Positions 1 to 11,503 of a DNA stretch of 64,000 nucleotides are shown piece by piece. The stretch is from an uncultured bacterium (GTDB taxonomy: Bacteria > Bipolaricaulota > Bipolaricaulia > UBA7950 > UBA9294), in NCBI GenBank assembly GCA_903857865.1, contig CAIOGO010000006.1:1-64000 (forward strand), written 5' to 3'. Position numbers and translations under genes: made by a program. A model generated the notes under the pieces. The model had not been told where the DNA came from, ran no database searches, and saw nothing but the letters and a program-made list of their open reading frames with translations. The stretch's first letter is position 1. Each line of letters opens with the position of its first letter.

Positions 1-2
1 AC

Positions 3-2537
3 CTGGCTACGGCGACGGGAACCAAGCCGGGCGGCGGCACGGTCACCAACACCGCCAACACCACGGTCTCGCTGCCCCAGGAGCCCGCGATCGCTGTCTT
101 GAAGACGGGCGACGTCGGCCCGGTCATGATCGGCGGCTCCGTCCACTACACGATCGTCGTGTCGAACGTCGGCAACGTGACTCTGCACGATGTCGTCGTG
201 AACGACGCACGGCTCAACTGGGGCGATACCGTCGGCACGCTCGCTGTCGGCGCGAGCAAGACGTACAACCTGACCTACGGCGCGGTGACCGAGCTCGATC
301 TCCCCGGCCCCATCGTCAACACGGCCGTCGCGGACTCCGCCGAGACGACTCCGGTCAGCGACAGCCACTCGGTGCCCGTTGTGCCGCTGATCGACCTGTC
401 CGTCACAGAGCAGGCCAGCACGTTGACGCCCGCGATCGGCGACACCGTCACGCTGACCTTGACACTCACTGATGCAGCCGGATGGGCCGACGCAACCGGC
501 GTCACGGTGGCCTACCGCATGGGTGCAGGCCTGCAGTTCCTTTCCAGCAACCTCACCCGTGGCTCGTACGACAGCTTGACCGGCCTGTGGACGGTGGGGG
601 CCTTGGCGGCAGGCGAGAGCGTGACGCTCGAAATTCGCGCGCTTGTACTCGAGTCGGGATCCTACACGAGTTCCGCTGAAGTAGCGGCCGCGGATCAACC
701 AGACGTGGATTCCATCCCTGCGAACGCATCCGCCCGCCACGAGGATGACGACGACGGCGTGACCCTTGCGACGCCACCAGCCGACCTCGCCGTAGAGAAG
801 ACCGTAAGCAACGCCACGCCCAGCGCTGGCGACTTCATCGACTTCTCGATCGCCGTGCAGAACCTCGGCCCCAACAGCGATGCCGGCATCGTCGTCACGG
901 ACGCTCTCCCCGCCGGGCTTCTGTACATCGTGGATGATGGCGCCGGCGCATACAGCGCCGCCACGAACCTGTGGACGATCGGCTCGCTGGCCGTCGGGGC
1001 TACAGCCACTCTACGCATCACCGCGCTGGTGGAAGAGGGCGCGCTTGGAAGCACGATCACGAACGAAGCCGAGATCACGGCACACAGCCTTCCTGACCCG
1101 AACGCAACGAACGACAAGGCCTCGGCAAGCATCACGGTCGAAGCGGCCGATCTCGCCGTGAGCAAGACCGTCGACAACGCGACACCTGCGGAGGGAGACA
1201 CCGTGACCTTCACCGTCACGCTCTCCAACCTCGGACCCAACGGCGCCATGGGGATCGTCATATCTGACCTTCTGCCCACGGGGCTCGCGTACGTGAGCCA
1301 TAGCGGGAACGGCGCCTACGACCCGGCTCTCGGCACGTGGACGCTCGGATCGATGATCGCCGGACGATCCGCATCGCTCACCGTCACTGCGACGGTGTCC
1401 GCAGGCACTGCTGGCTCGACGCTCTCGAACGTCGCCATGATCACGCAGTCGAATCTTCCGGATCCCGACCCGTCGAACAACCGAGACCAGGCCGACGTCC
1501 AAGTTGCACAGGGCGGAGGTGGAGGGGCATTGGATGGCTGCACCGGCCGAGTGATCATCAACGAGGTGGCCTGGGCAGGCACGGCGGCAGATCCCGAGAG
1601 CCAGTGGATCGAGCTCCGCAACGTTGGAACGGCGCCCGTCGACCTCACTGGGTGGACGCTCCGCTGGCGGAAGAAGGTACCGGTCACGGTCGAGGACTAC
1701 CAGTGGAAGGAGATCGATCTCTCGGGTGTGTTGCAGGGAGCCGGAACCTCCGCGTGCGAGCTCGCTCTCGAGGACCAGGTCGCGGACATTCTGTTCACGA
1801 AGCGGGATACTGACAACGTGTCGTGGCTCGTGGTGGCCAGACCCGTGGACGACGACGGAAGCTACCTCTTGCTGGAGCGAAAGACCGACGGCACGATCCG
1901 CAACCTCAAGGCCGACATCGTGTACGACGTGGAGCAGCCGTACAGCCTCGATCTATCGCTTGATGGCGACGTGATGGAGCTGAGCGATCGCGCGGGCAAC
2001 ACCGTCGATACGGCCAACGCGTTCGAGCCGGTACAGAACGGCTGGCCCGCAGGCGACGCGTCGACATACGCCACCATGGAGAGAACCGATCCTCTCGCCC
2101 CGGACTCGGCCGAGAATTGGCACACCAACATCGGCATCGTGACCAAGGGCGAGGACGCCACGGGGAGGCCATTGATCGCAACGGCTCGCACGTTGAACTC
2201 CGAGCCTCTCGACGAGTGGATAGTCTACGCACTAGCGCTTACGCCGACGCCGACCGTGGCGGGAGCACGGCTTGATGTGGACCTGGAACTCACGCAGGCG
2301 GCGCGACGCGCGATGGGCTGGCCGTGGATCCGCGTGTCGCAACTTGCGGCCGCCGAGATCGCCGGCGCCGGCGCGGCCGCGACGGCGGCTCCCACCTATG
2401 TCTTCTCCGGGCGGCAAACACAGGACGGATACTGGGTGAACATCGACACCGCATCCATGGTTCCGGGCGAGTACCTAGTCTGGATCGTATTCGGAGAGGG
2501 CGAAGCCATCCTCGTCCCCATTACCATCCTTCCCTAA
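3..2537 (+). CDS. DUF11-repeat surface protein with C-terminal lamin-tail domain (5' partial)
   Basis: The reading frame is open from the window edge, so the N-terminus lies outside. About 844 residues are visible. They contain three full and one partial DUF11 (conserved repeat, Ig-like) modules of about 120 residues. The repeats carry the recurring motif ADLAVxKTVxNATPxxGD near residues 260 and 380. A Gly-rich linker near 505 leads into a lamin-tail (LTD) domain starting at VIINEVAWAG, with the typical WIELRN and LTGWTL strands. Both families occur in large secreted or cell-surface proteins; LTD is often next to nucleases or adhesins. No sorting signal or transmembrane segment is seen at the C-terminus. 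A strong terminator follows, so this is the last gene of its transcript. Its molecular role is unknown; adhesion or an S-layer role is inference. Confidence 0.85.
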   Translation: MATATGTKPGGGTVTNTANTTVSLPQEPAIAVLKTGDVGPVMIGGSVHYTIVVSNVGNVTLHDVVVNDARLNWGDTVGTLAVGASKTYNLTYGAVTELDLPGPIVNTAVADSAETTPVSDSHSVPVVPLIDLSVTEQASTLTPAIGDTVTLTLTLTDAAGWADATGVTVAYRMGAGLQFLSSNLTRGSYDSLTGLWTVGALAAGESVTLEIRALVLESGSYTSSAEVAAADQPDVDSIPANASARHEDDDDGVTLATPPADLAVEKTVSNATPSAGDFIDFSIAVQNLGPNSDAGIVVTDALPAGLLYIVDDGAGAYSAATNLWTIGSLAVGATATLRITALVEEGALGSTITNEAEITAHSLPDPNATNDKASASITVEAADLAVSKTVDNATPAEGDTVTFTVTLSNLGPNGAMGIVISDLLPTGLAYVSHSGNGAYDPALGTWTLGSMIAGRSASLTVTATVSAGTAGSTLSNVAMITQSNLPDPDPSNNRDQADVQVAQGGGGGALDGCTGRVIINEVAWAGTAADPESQWIELRNVGTAPVDLTGWTLRWRKKVPVTVEDYQWKEIDLSGVLQGAGTSACELALEDQVADILFTKRDTDNVSWLVVARPVDDDGSYLLLERKTDGTIRNLKADIVYDVEQPYSLDLSLDGDVMELSDRAGNTVDTANAFEPVQNGWPAGDASTYATMERTDPLAPDSAENWHTNIGIVTKGEDATGRPLIATARTLNSEPLDEWIVYALALTPTPTVAGARLDVDLELTQAARRAMGWPWIRVSQLAAAEIAGAGAAATAAPTYVFSGRQTQDGYWVNIDTASMVPGEYLVWIVFGEGEAILVPITILP

Positions 2538-2558
2538 CTCACGAGCTTGATTGAGAAG

Positions 2559-2586
2559 GGCACCCGTCGGGGCGGGTGCCTTTCGT
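2559..2586 (+). terminator. Rho-independent terminator
   Basis: A perfect 8-bp stem (GGCACCCG at 2559-2566 with CGGGTGCC at 2573-2580) has a 6-base loop and is followed by TTTCGTTGTT. It lies 21 bases after the surface-protein stop codon and before the FakA-FakB start. Confidence 0.8.
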
Positions 2587-2620
2587 TGTTCCTTCTCAGG
2601 TCGTGCCGTACCATGGCCTC

Positions 2621-4483
2621 ATGGGAAGACAAGCCGCAGCTTCCGTCCCCGTCCTCTCGCGTGAGCAGTTGCGGCTATGCGTTATCGCTGGCGCGGAACG
2701 TGTTATCGCGCATCGTGAACACTTGAATCGGATCAATGTCTTCCCCGTCCCCGACAGGGATACGGGGACGAACCTCGCCGCGACGATGCGCGCCGTGATC
2801 GCGGGCTTGCGTCGACCACTTCCTTCTCTGGATGCGGTCAGCACAACGCTCGCCACGAGCGCTCTCGCCGGCGCCCAGGGGAACTCCGGCGTCATCCTCG
2901 CGCAGTTCTTCCAGGGACTCCGCGAAGGGATCGGCGACGGCGTTCACGTCACGGTTGACCGTTTTGTCGTCGCGATGAGACACGCGGCCCTAAGAGCCCG
3001 CCAAGCTCTCGCTCAGCCGCGCGAAGGGACGATTCTCACGGTGATGAGCGACGTTGCCGAGCATCTCGGCGCGCACCGAGAGAAGGCGCACGATTTCCGC
3101 GCCCTACTCGACGAGGGCTTGCGCGCCGCGCGCCAATCGCTTGCCGAGACTCCGCAGCGTCTGGCTGTCCTGAGGCATGCCGGCGTCGTGGATGCAGGCG
3201 CCCTCGGGTTCGTCCACTTCCTGGAAGGAATCCGCGATCAGTTGTTCCACGGGGCCGACTCCCACGAGGACGACGCCCCGGCGGACGCGGATCTGCCGGA
3301 AGAGCCTGCGGTGCTCGCCTCTGACGAGCCGCTCGATTTCCGCTACTGCACCGAAGCCGTCGTTCGCGGCGCGGATCTCGATCGCGCGGCGCTCCTGGAA
3401 ACGCTGTCATCGCTCGGGGATTCCGTGGTCGCCGCGGGAACGGAAGAGGTGCTCCATGCCCACGTCCACACGAACGTGCCCGCGCTGGTTCTCGAGGCGT
3501 TGGCCGACCTCGGCGAGGTCTCGACGACGAAGGTGGACGACATGTGGAAGACGCTGTCGGCGCCGACCCTTGACGGGCACCGCGCTGGTACCGCGCTGGT
3601 CACGGACTCGGTGTGCGACCTTCCCGTCGCCTATGTGACGTCGAGGCGCATCCAGGTCGTTCCTCTCCGCGTCGCGTTTGGCGACGAGATCTCGCTCGAC
3701 GGCGTGGACATCACGCCGCGGCGTTTCTACGCGCGGCTCGAATCGAGCACCTCTCTACCCACAACGTCTCAGCCAAGCCCAGCCGACTTCGAGACGCTGT
3801 ATCGACTGCTGACCCGCCGCTTCGCCGGAGTGGTATCTGTGCACCTCTCAGCGGGAGTCTCGGGAACCGCGGACTCCGCCCGACGAGCCGCGCAACTCGT
3901 GAGCGAGGAGACCGGAGTCCCGATTGAGGTCGTGGACAGTCGGACCGCTTCGGCAGGCGAGGCCTGCGTGGTCTGGGCCGCCAGCCGCGCCGTCGAGAAG
4001 GGGCTCGATCACGCAGGATGCAGCCGAGTTGCCTGCGTTGCGGCCGACGCGTCGTCCGTCTACGTCTACGTGCCAACCGTGCGCTACTTCGTGCTCGGCG
4101 GCCGCCTTTCGCCGCTCCAGGGGCGAATCGCGCGCCTGCTTCGGGTCTTGCCCATCCTGACCCTTCGCGACGGCCGCGTCGCTCCGGCCGGCAAGATCTT
4201 CGGACAGCGCGCCGCCGCGCGGCGAGTCCTCCATCTCGCGCTTCGCGCCGCGCGAACCCTCGCCGACCCGCTGTTCGTCATCAGCCACTCCGAGGCTCCG
4301 GCGCTCGCCCAGCGTTACCACGACGCCCTTCGCAAACGCTACCCACACGCCGAGATTCTGATCGGCAGCGCCGGACCGGCCCTCGGCAGCCACTCCGGGC
4401 CGGGTGGAGCGACGATCGCGACGCTCGACATCGCCCTGGTCGATCGCGCGATTGCCGACGAACAACAGGAGACATCGTTGTGA
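2621..4483 (+). CDS. FakA-FakB fusion: DAK2-type fatty acid kinase joined to DegV fatty-acid-binding domain
   Basis: This protein of about 620 residues joins two proteins that are usually separate. Residues 10-190 are a DAK2 kinase domain with the nucleotide/Mg motif FPVPDRDTGTN and the GAQGNSGVIL segment. Residues 260-315 match the FakA middle domain (RYCTEAVV, HVHTN). From about residue 323 a DegV/FakB domain begins at ALVTDSVCDLP, followed by LSAGVSGTADSA. In Firmicutes FakA phosphorylates fatty acids held by FakB, giving acyl-phosphate for PlsY. Here plsY overlaps the stop codon (GTGA), which supports the same route for recycling fatty acids into phospholipid. ATG 2621 was chosen because an upstream in-frame GTG lies inside the terminator hairpin. 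No clear Shine-Dalgarno is visible. Confidence 0.88.
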   Translation: MGRQAAASVPVLSREQLRLCVIAGAERVIAHREHLNRINVFPVPDRDTGTNLAATMRAVIAGLRRPLPSLDAVSTTLATSALAGAQGNSGVILAQFFQGLREGIGDGVHVTVDRFVVAMRHAALRARQALAQPREGTILTVMSDVAEHLGAHREKAHDFRALLDEGLRAARQSLAETPQRLAVLRHAGVVDAGALGFVHFLEGIRDQLFHGADSHEDDAPADADLPEEPAVLASDEPLDFRYCTEAVVRGADLDRAALLETLSSLGDSVVAAGTEEVLHAHVHTNVPALVLEALADLGEVSTTKVDDMWKTLSAPTLDGHRAGTALVTDSVCDLPVAYVTSRRIQVVPLRVAFGDEISLDGVDITPRRFYARLESSTSLPTTSQPSPADFETLYRLLTRRFAGVVSVHLSAGVSGTADSARRAAQLVSEETGVPIEVVDSRTASAGEACVVWAASRAVEKGLDHAGCSRVACVAADASSVYVYVPTVRYFVLGGRLSPLQGRIARLLRVLPILTLRDGRVAPAGKIFGQRAAARRVLHLALRAARTLADPLFVISHSEAPALAQRYHDALRKRYPHAEILIGSAGPALGSHSGPGGATIATLDIALVDRAIADEQQETSL

Positions 4484-5130
4484 TCCTCGCCCTCGACCTC
4501 GTCTTCGCCTATCTGATCGGCGGCTTCCCCTCCTCTGTCGTTCTCGGCAAGACGCTGCGCGGCGTCGATGTTCGTCTCGAGGGAAGCGGCAACGCGGGCG
4601 CAACCAACGCCTGGCGCGTCCTCGGATGGCGCATCGGGGTCGTCGTCCTCGTCCTGGATACGGCCAAGGGGGCGCTCGCCGCGACCCTCGTGCCTCGCAT
4701 CGCAAGTAGCGATCTACCGATCAGTTTCGCGGCCGCGTCCATTCTCTGTGGCCTGGCCGCCGTACTCGGGCACGTCTTCCCGATCTACATCGGGTTCCGC
4801 GGCGGGAAGGGCGTGGCCACCGCCGCAGGCATGCTCGTTGCCGTGGCTCCGATTCCCGTCGCCATCGCGCTTGGCGTCTTCGTTCTGTCCATCATCGCGT
4901 CGGGCTGGGTGTCCCTCGGATCGCTGCTCGCGGCGTGGGCTGTGCCTCTCGTCGCCGCCTTTCTTCCCCCGTCGCGTGACGGCCTGAGCTATCCGCTTCT
5001 GCTTGCGCTCACGATCGGGCTCGCCGTGCTGATCACCGTGACGCATCGTGCCAACCTTCGCCGCCTCCTCCGTGGGGAGGAGGCGAGAATCCGAAGCCTA
5101 CAGGTGTGGCGCACCCTTCGCCGGCGCTAG
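4480..5130 (+). CDS. plsY: Glycerol-3-phosphate acyltransferase PlsY
   Basis: PlsY transfers the acyl group of acyl-phosphate to glycerol-3-phosphate, the first acylation of phospholipid synthesis, at the inner membrane. The 216-residue product has the family's diagnostic loops GSGNAGATNAWR (about residues 33-44) and GFRGGKGVAT (about residues 105-114) between hydrophobic helices. The basic C-terminal tail is typical. Start is GTG 4480, overlapping the upstream stop as GTGA, with AGGAG at 4467-4471. Coupling to a FakA-FakB fusion that should make acyl-phosphate is functionally coherent. Confidence 0.93.
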   Translation: MILALDLVFAYLIGGFPSSVVLGKTLRGVDVRLEGSGNAGATNAWRVLGWRIGVVVLVLDTAKGALAATLVPRIASSDLPISFAAASILCGLAAVLGHVFPIYIGFRGGKGVATAAGMLVAVAPIPVAIALGVFVLSIIASGWVSLGSLLAAWAVPLVAAFLPPSRDGLSYPLLLALTIGLAVLITVTHRANLRRLLRGEEARIRSLQVWRTLRRR

Positions 5131-5213
5131 CCGATAGATCCACGGGGACAAGCTGTTGCCAACCTCCTTGCTCCGCAAGGAGAACGCAAGGATAACCTCC
5201 ACCAGGACTATCT

Positions 5214-5242
5214 TTGACGCCTCCAGAGTCCCGGGGTACAAT
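5214..5242 (+). promoter_or_regulatory. Sigma70-type promoter of ftsH
   Basis: TTGACG (5214-5219), a 17-base spacer and TACAAT (5237-5242) lie just upstream of the ftsH ribosome-binding site. The same hexamers with the same spacing precede rplI. Confidence 0.8.
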
Positions 5243-5263
5243 CGAATCCTAGAGGAGTCGATT

Positions 5264-7143
<1,880 letters not shown>

Positions 7144-7147
<4 letters not shown>

Positions 7148-8328
7148 GCCGCTCGACGAACCTCGTTCTTCTCGGTTCCACCGGCTCGATCGGAGTCCAG
7201 GCGCTCGACGTCGTCGCGCGCCTTCGTCGTGCCGGGAAAGCGTTCCGCGTTGTCGGGCTCTCCGCTCACACAAACCACGAACTCTTGGCGGAACAGATCG
7301 AGGCCGTGCGTCCTAGGGTCGTGTCGTTGGCCACCGGAGAAGGAGCTCGATGGCTTCGAGACCGGTTCCCGGACGTTCAAGTCCTCGAAGGCGATGGCGG
7401 ACCCGCGGAACTGGCCGCGCTCGAGGAGGTTGACGTCGTCGTCAATGCCATCGTCGGAGCCGTCGGCCTCGCGGCCACATTGGCCGCCCTGTCCCGCGGA
7501 CGCACCGTCGCACTTGCGAACAAGGAGAGCCTCGTCATCGGCGGCCCTCTCGTCCGCGCCGCTCTCGAACGGCACGGCGGCCGACTGATCCCGGTGGACA
7601 GCGAGCACAGCGCGCTCTTCCAGTGCCTCGACGCGGGACGAAAGGGCGACGTCCGGCGCCTGATCCTCACGGCCTCCGGCGGTCCGTTCCTGAATCTGGA
7701 TCCTGCGGCCCGCGCCTCGGCCACCGCCGAGGACGCCTTCCGTCATCCGACTTGGTCCATGGGAAGGCGAATCACGGTCGACTCAGCCACGTTGGTCAAC
7801 AAGGCGTTCGAAGTCATCGAGGCCCACATCCTGTTCGATGTGTCCTACGACAGGGTCTCTGTTGTGATCCACCCCGAGTCGATCGTTCACTCGCTTGTCG
7901 AGTTCTGCGACGGATCGATCTTGGCCCAGGCGGCGACTCCTGACATGCGGATTCCCATCCAGTATGCGCTGACGTATCCCGAGCGCGTCGACACGGGTCT
8001 TCCTCGTCTCGATGTCGCGGCGCTCGGGTGCCTCGAGTTTCGCCGCCTCGACGAGGAGCAATTCCCCGCCTTCGCGACCGTGCTCGCAGCGGCCCTCGCG
8101 GGCGGCAGCGCCCTGGTCGCCGTCAACGCAGCCGATGAGGTTCTCGTCGGACGGTTCCTCCACGGCGACATCGTATACGGGGACCTCGCCATCGGACTTG
8201 CGATCACGCTCGATCGCTGGCGAACGGAGGTCGCGGATGACGGCCGCCCACTCGATCTCCTGACGGTAGAGTCCGCCGACCGCTGGGCTCGATCGATCGC
8301 CGCCGGCTTGCGCTTCGATCACCGCTGA
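7144..8328 (+). CDS. dxr: 1-deoxy-D-xylulose 5-phosphate reductoisomerase
   Basis: Dxr converts DXP to MEP, the committed step of the MEP isoprenoid pathway, in the cytoplasm. The 394-residue product has the NADPH-binding motif GSTGSIG at its N-terminus, ALANKESLVIGG, the metal/substrate region PVDSEHSALFQ, the flexible loop HPTWSMGRRI and IHPESIVHSLVEF. The ATG overlaps the ftsH stop as ATGA, so translation is probably coupled. The last 10 bp overlap the convergent murJ gene. IspD, two steps further on in the pathway, is encoded at 37.6 kb. Confidence 0.96.
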
Positions 8329-9857
8329 GAGGCCGTCTCCGCCTCGTCGGCAGCCGGCTCCGATCGCCGCAGAAGCCGCCACAACGGTGTCGCTCGCACG
8401 AACAGGCCGTAGGCGAGGAGACCGACAAGCATCGGCACGAAGACGACGACGAGTGGCGACGAGTCTGGAAGTGCCAACCCCACACACCACACCGCACCAC
8501 CCATGAGTAACGTCCCGCCTCCAATGAACGCCAACCGGGGCGCGAGAAGCCCCCAGGACACGTACCGGCGCAAGAAGACAAACAGGACTACCGCGTCCAC
8601 CGCGCCGGCGATGGCGGAGGCCAGGGCCAGCCCAGGCGCGCCCAGAGGTCCGACGAGCACGGCATCGAGCACAGCGTTCACCGCCATGGAGGCAACGGCC
8701 CCGGCGATGGGAATGGCCGTCCTGCCAAGAGCGTAGCAGGCGCGGACCCCGAGATAGTCCCACCCGTAGGCGAGCAGACCGAAGGAGTACGAGATGAGGA
8801 CGGCGTAGGTTCGGGCCGTGTCGGCTGCCGTGAAGCTGCCGCGCTCGAAGAGGAGCCGGATCGCATGGTCGCCAAGGAGAAGCAGACCGATCGTTGCGGG
8901 AACGAGAATGAGAGCCGTCGCCGCAAGGCCGTCGCTGAAGTAGCGCCGGAATCGGGTCGGATCGCCCTTCACGTCGGCCACCGCGAGCCGCGGCAGGAGC
9001 GCCGTCCCGATGCTGACGGCGAACACACCGAGCGGCAGCTGAAAGAGGCGCATGGCGTACTGTAGGGAAGCGATGTTCCCGTCTGCGAGGTACGAAGCGA
9101 ACTTGTTGTCGACGAGCAGATTGATGTCGGCCATCGCCAGGACGATGACCGCGGGCATCATCCGCCTTGCCAGGATGAGCACGTCCGGGTGAAGCGGCAA
9201 GAGGGTGAACGAGAATCGGAAGCGAGCGCGCCGGAGCGAGGGGAGTTGCGACACGGTCTGTCCGGCCGCCCCGACGAGCACGCCGGCGGCAAGACCGAAA
9301 ATCGGGAGGCCCGGCCAATGCGGGGCAGCCACGAGCGCCCCAAGAATCACGCCGACGTTGAACCAGACGGGGGAGAAGGACGCGGCGAAAAAGCGATGAC
9401 GCGCGTTGAGAATACCCATGAACACGGCACCGAAACCGACGAGAGCGATCGACGGGAAAAGCCATCTGGAGAGGGACACGGTGAGATCCAGCTTCTCCGG
9501 CGAAAAACCGCTAGCGAGGAACGGCACGTACGACGGCGCGAGCAGGATGCCGGCGGCACACACGACCGGGAAGAGGACGAGTAGGATTGACAGGACGTTA
9601 CTCGCGAACCGGTCCGCATCCTCTCCCACCTCGCGCAGCCCGGCGTAGATCGGCACGAACGCGGTGGATAGCGACCCCTCGGCGAGCAGCTGCCTCAGAA
9701 GCTGCGGCACGTAGAACGCGATGAGGAAGGCATCGTACGTCGCCGTAGCGCCAAAGCTGTTCGCGATGGACGCGTCGCGGACGAGTCCGAGGACACGCGA
9801 AACGCCGGTGGCCAACGCCATCATGAGGACGTCGCGGGCCAGGCTCTTCTTCATCAT
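8319..9857 (-). CDS. murJ: Lipid II flippase MurJ
   Basis: MurJ flips lipid-linked peptidoglycan precursor across the inner membrane. The 512-residue protein matches the family length and has about 14 hydrophobic segments. It has the N-terminal signature MALATGVSRVLGLVRDA and the segment FGATATYDAFLIAFYVPQ of the MATE/MOP superfamily. ATG 9857 overlaps the stop of the upstream gene (TGATG). The 3' end overlaps the convergent dxr gene by 10 bp. It is the last gene of a minus-strand unit rplI, stalk-domain protein, murJ. Confidence 0.95.
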   Translation of the reverse strand: MMKKSLARDVLMMALATGVSRVLGLVRDASIANSFGATATYDAFLIAFYVPQLLRQLLAEGSLSTAFVPIYAGLREVGEDADRFASNVLSILLVLFPVVCAAGILLAPSYVPFLASGFSPEKLDLTVSLSRWLFPSIALVGFGAVFMGILNARHRFFAASFSPVWFNVGVILGALVAAPHWPGLPIFGLAAGVLVGAAGQTVSQLPSLRRARFRFSFTLLPLHPDVLILARRMMPAVIVLAMADINLLVDNKFASYLADGNIASLQYAMRLFQLPLGVFAVSIGTALLPRLAVADVKGDPTRFRRYFSDGLAATALILVPATIGLLLLGDHAIRLLFERGSFTAADTARTYAVLISYSFGLLAYGWDYLGVRACYALGRTAIPIAGAVASMAVNAVLDAVLVGPLGAPGLALASAIAGAVDAVVLFVFLRRYVSWGLLAPRLAFIGGGTLLMGGAVWCVGLALPDSSPLVVVFVPMLVGLLAYGLFVRATPLWRLLRRSEPAADEAETASQR

Positions 9858-11497
9858 CACTTCAGTACGGCACCCAGACTGACGGAAACGGCAACGCGAC
9901 TCCCCCATCGCACGTGGAACGCCCCCACATCGAGCGCGAGCGCTCCCACCCCGTCCATTTCGAGTACCACGGCCGTGCGTGCCGTCGTCGGCATCGTCGC
10001 CAGAAGAGAAAGGATCCCGAGATCCGTCAGCTCACTGTCGCTCGAAACCGTCAGGAAGAAGAACCCACCCTGCCAGTCTGTCCCCACGACGCTCCACGAC
10101 GTCGCCTCTGCCCGCTCGCCGTCGGACACCGGAGACTGAGGCTGCCCATCCCATACGAGCACGCGTTCCACCGAGAGTGCGTCGTTGACAAGGCGGCGCT
10201 CAGGATCGACCTCGCACACGAGATCCACGCGGTCGCCAAGCGCTAGATCGACCAACCGAGCGCGCGCCGCGCCCGATGCCACAAGGAGAGTGGCCGACGG
10301 GTCGGCAACGACGAACGACTCGTCCAGGATGGAGACCACGACACCGTCGCGTATCCGCACGATGTAGAACCCGTCTGGGAAACCCCGTGCAATGCTCCCC
10401 GTGTACCCCCGGGGGTACCCGATGATCTCGTCGTACCCCACGGGCCGGTCGACGCCATCGAGCGAGATTCGAGTCGTCGAGGACACGGCGAACGCTCTGC
10501 TCTGCGGAATGAACGTGACCAGCGAGCCGAAGGCATCGAACCCTAGGGCGAGGGAGGGCTCCGCATCAATGGAAAACGGAACCCCGTCGATCACGACAAG
10601 ACCGTGATCCGCACCGCTGCGTGACGACAGCGCAATGGCCGCCCCGGCCGAGGCCATCGCCTCGTCGATCAGGCCCTGGGTTCCTGCCCCCGTAGGCGGC
10701 AGCAGCGGCTGTACGTCGAGGCGATCCCGCCAGTTGTCGACCCGGACGTAGGCCAGTGCCACGGCGGACTCGCCGACAGCCACCTCCCCGTCGGAGAACG
10801 AGAGGCCGTCGCCGAGGAGCGTGGTGGAGACGTTGGAGGGAGTCAGAGCAGGAGTCAGAGAGACAGAGTAGACGCCGTCGGACTCGAATCGCCGCACGGC
10901 AAGCGCGGCCTCTTCGAGAAACGACACTCGAAGCTCGCACGCCGATCCGCTCGTCGCAACCAGCGTGGCGCGGCCGACGTCCTCCGGGCCAAAGACGACG
11001 CTTGCCGCCACCGCCTCGACTCGACAGTCAAGGAAGCGCACGACGTCGACGCCTCCCGATTTCGTGACGAGCGTCGGGGCAAAGCGATCGAAGCGCAGCA
11101 CCACGTCCTCGCCGCTGGCCAAGAGCTCGACGAGTCGCGCTTCCGGCACGTCGATGCTCGTCACGTCGCCCGCTCGGCGAAACGTTCCTCCAACGCGCCG
11201 CACGAGTTCATCCAGCAAAGTGTACGCTACGCCGGAGATCCACCGGATCCGCTCGGGAGCGAGATCATCCCGCCCTCCGCCCCAGCGCAACGCCACGCGC
11301 CCGTCGCGCTCGACGGCCTCGATCCCGACGAGTGGAGCAAACGATGTCACGGGGACAAGCAGGGAGTCTCCGTCCGAGCGCGGAGAGGGGTCGACCAAGA
11401 CAAGCTGGCCGTTGACGACGACGGACCCCTCAACGCAAGTCGCCAGGACGACAGCGATCAGGCCGGCCGCAATCCCCCCCAGCCACCCGCTTCTCAT
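9857..11497 (-). CDS. Exported protein with copper-amine-oxidase-N-like (stalk) domain; possible degenerate phosphodiester-glycosidase domain
   Basis: The 546-residue product begins with a signal peptide (MRSGWLGGIAAGLIAVVLATCVEG). A stalk-type domain follows: the pattern VNGQLVLVDPS, SLLVPVTSFAPLVGIEAVERDGRVALRWGG resembles copper amine oxidase N-terminal domains, which help attach secreted proteins to cell walls. The C-terminal 200 residues (SLALGFDAFGSLVTF, then FFFLTVSSDSELTDLG and AVVLEMDG) loosely resemble the NAGPA/phosphodiester glycosidase fold but lack its DGGGS motif. Start ATG 11497 has GGAGGAG upstream inside the rplI end. Position between rplI and murJ suggests an envelope role; the enzymatic assignment is speculative. 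Confidence 0.7.
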   Translation of the reverse strand: MRSGWLGGIAAGLIAVVLATCVEGSVVVNGQLVLVDPSPRSDGDSLLVPVTSFAPLVGIEAVERDGRVALRWGGGRDDLAPERIRWISGVAYTLLDELVRRVGGTFRRAGDVTSIDVPEARLVELLASGEDVVLRFDRFAPTLVTKSGGVDVVRFLDCRVEAVAASVVFGPEDVGRATLVATSGSACELRVSFLEEAALAVRRFESDGVYSVSLTPALTPSNVSTTLLGDGLSFSDGEVAVGESAVALAYVRVDNWRDRLDVQPLLPPTGAGTQGLIDEAMASAGAAIALSSRSGADHGLVVIDGVPFSIDAEPSLALGFDAFGSLVTFIPQSRAFAVSSTTRISLDGVDRPVGYDEIIGYPRGYTGSIARGFPDGFYIVRIRDGVVVSILDESFVVADPSATLLVASGAARARLVDLALGDRVDLVCEVDPERRLVNDALSVERVLVWDGQPQSPVSDGERAEATSWSVVGTDWQGGFFFLTVSSDSELTDLGILSLLATMPTTARTAVVLEMDGVGALALDVGAFHVRWGSRVAVSVSLGAVLK

Positions 11498-11503
11498 CGC
11501 GGG

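Noticed and set aside
4018-4479. Upstream extension of plsY inside the FakA-FakB gene
   Set aside because: The extension is Arg/Ala/Pro-rich shadow sequence; PlsY starts at GTG 4480 with a good ribosome-binding site.
10403-10418. 16-bp palindrome GTACCCCCGGGGGTAC inside the stalk-domain gene
   Set aside because: It encodes part of a Gly-Tyr-Pro-Arg-Gly-Tyr stretch in a GC-rich gene; nothing else supports a site.
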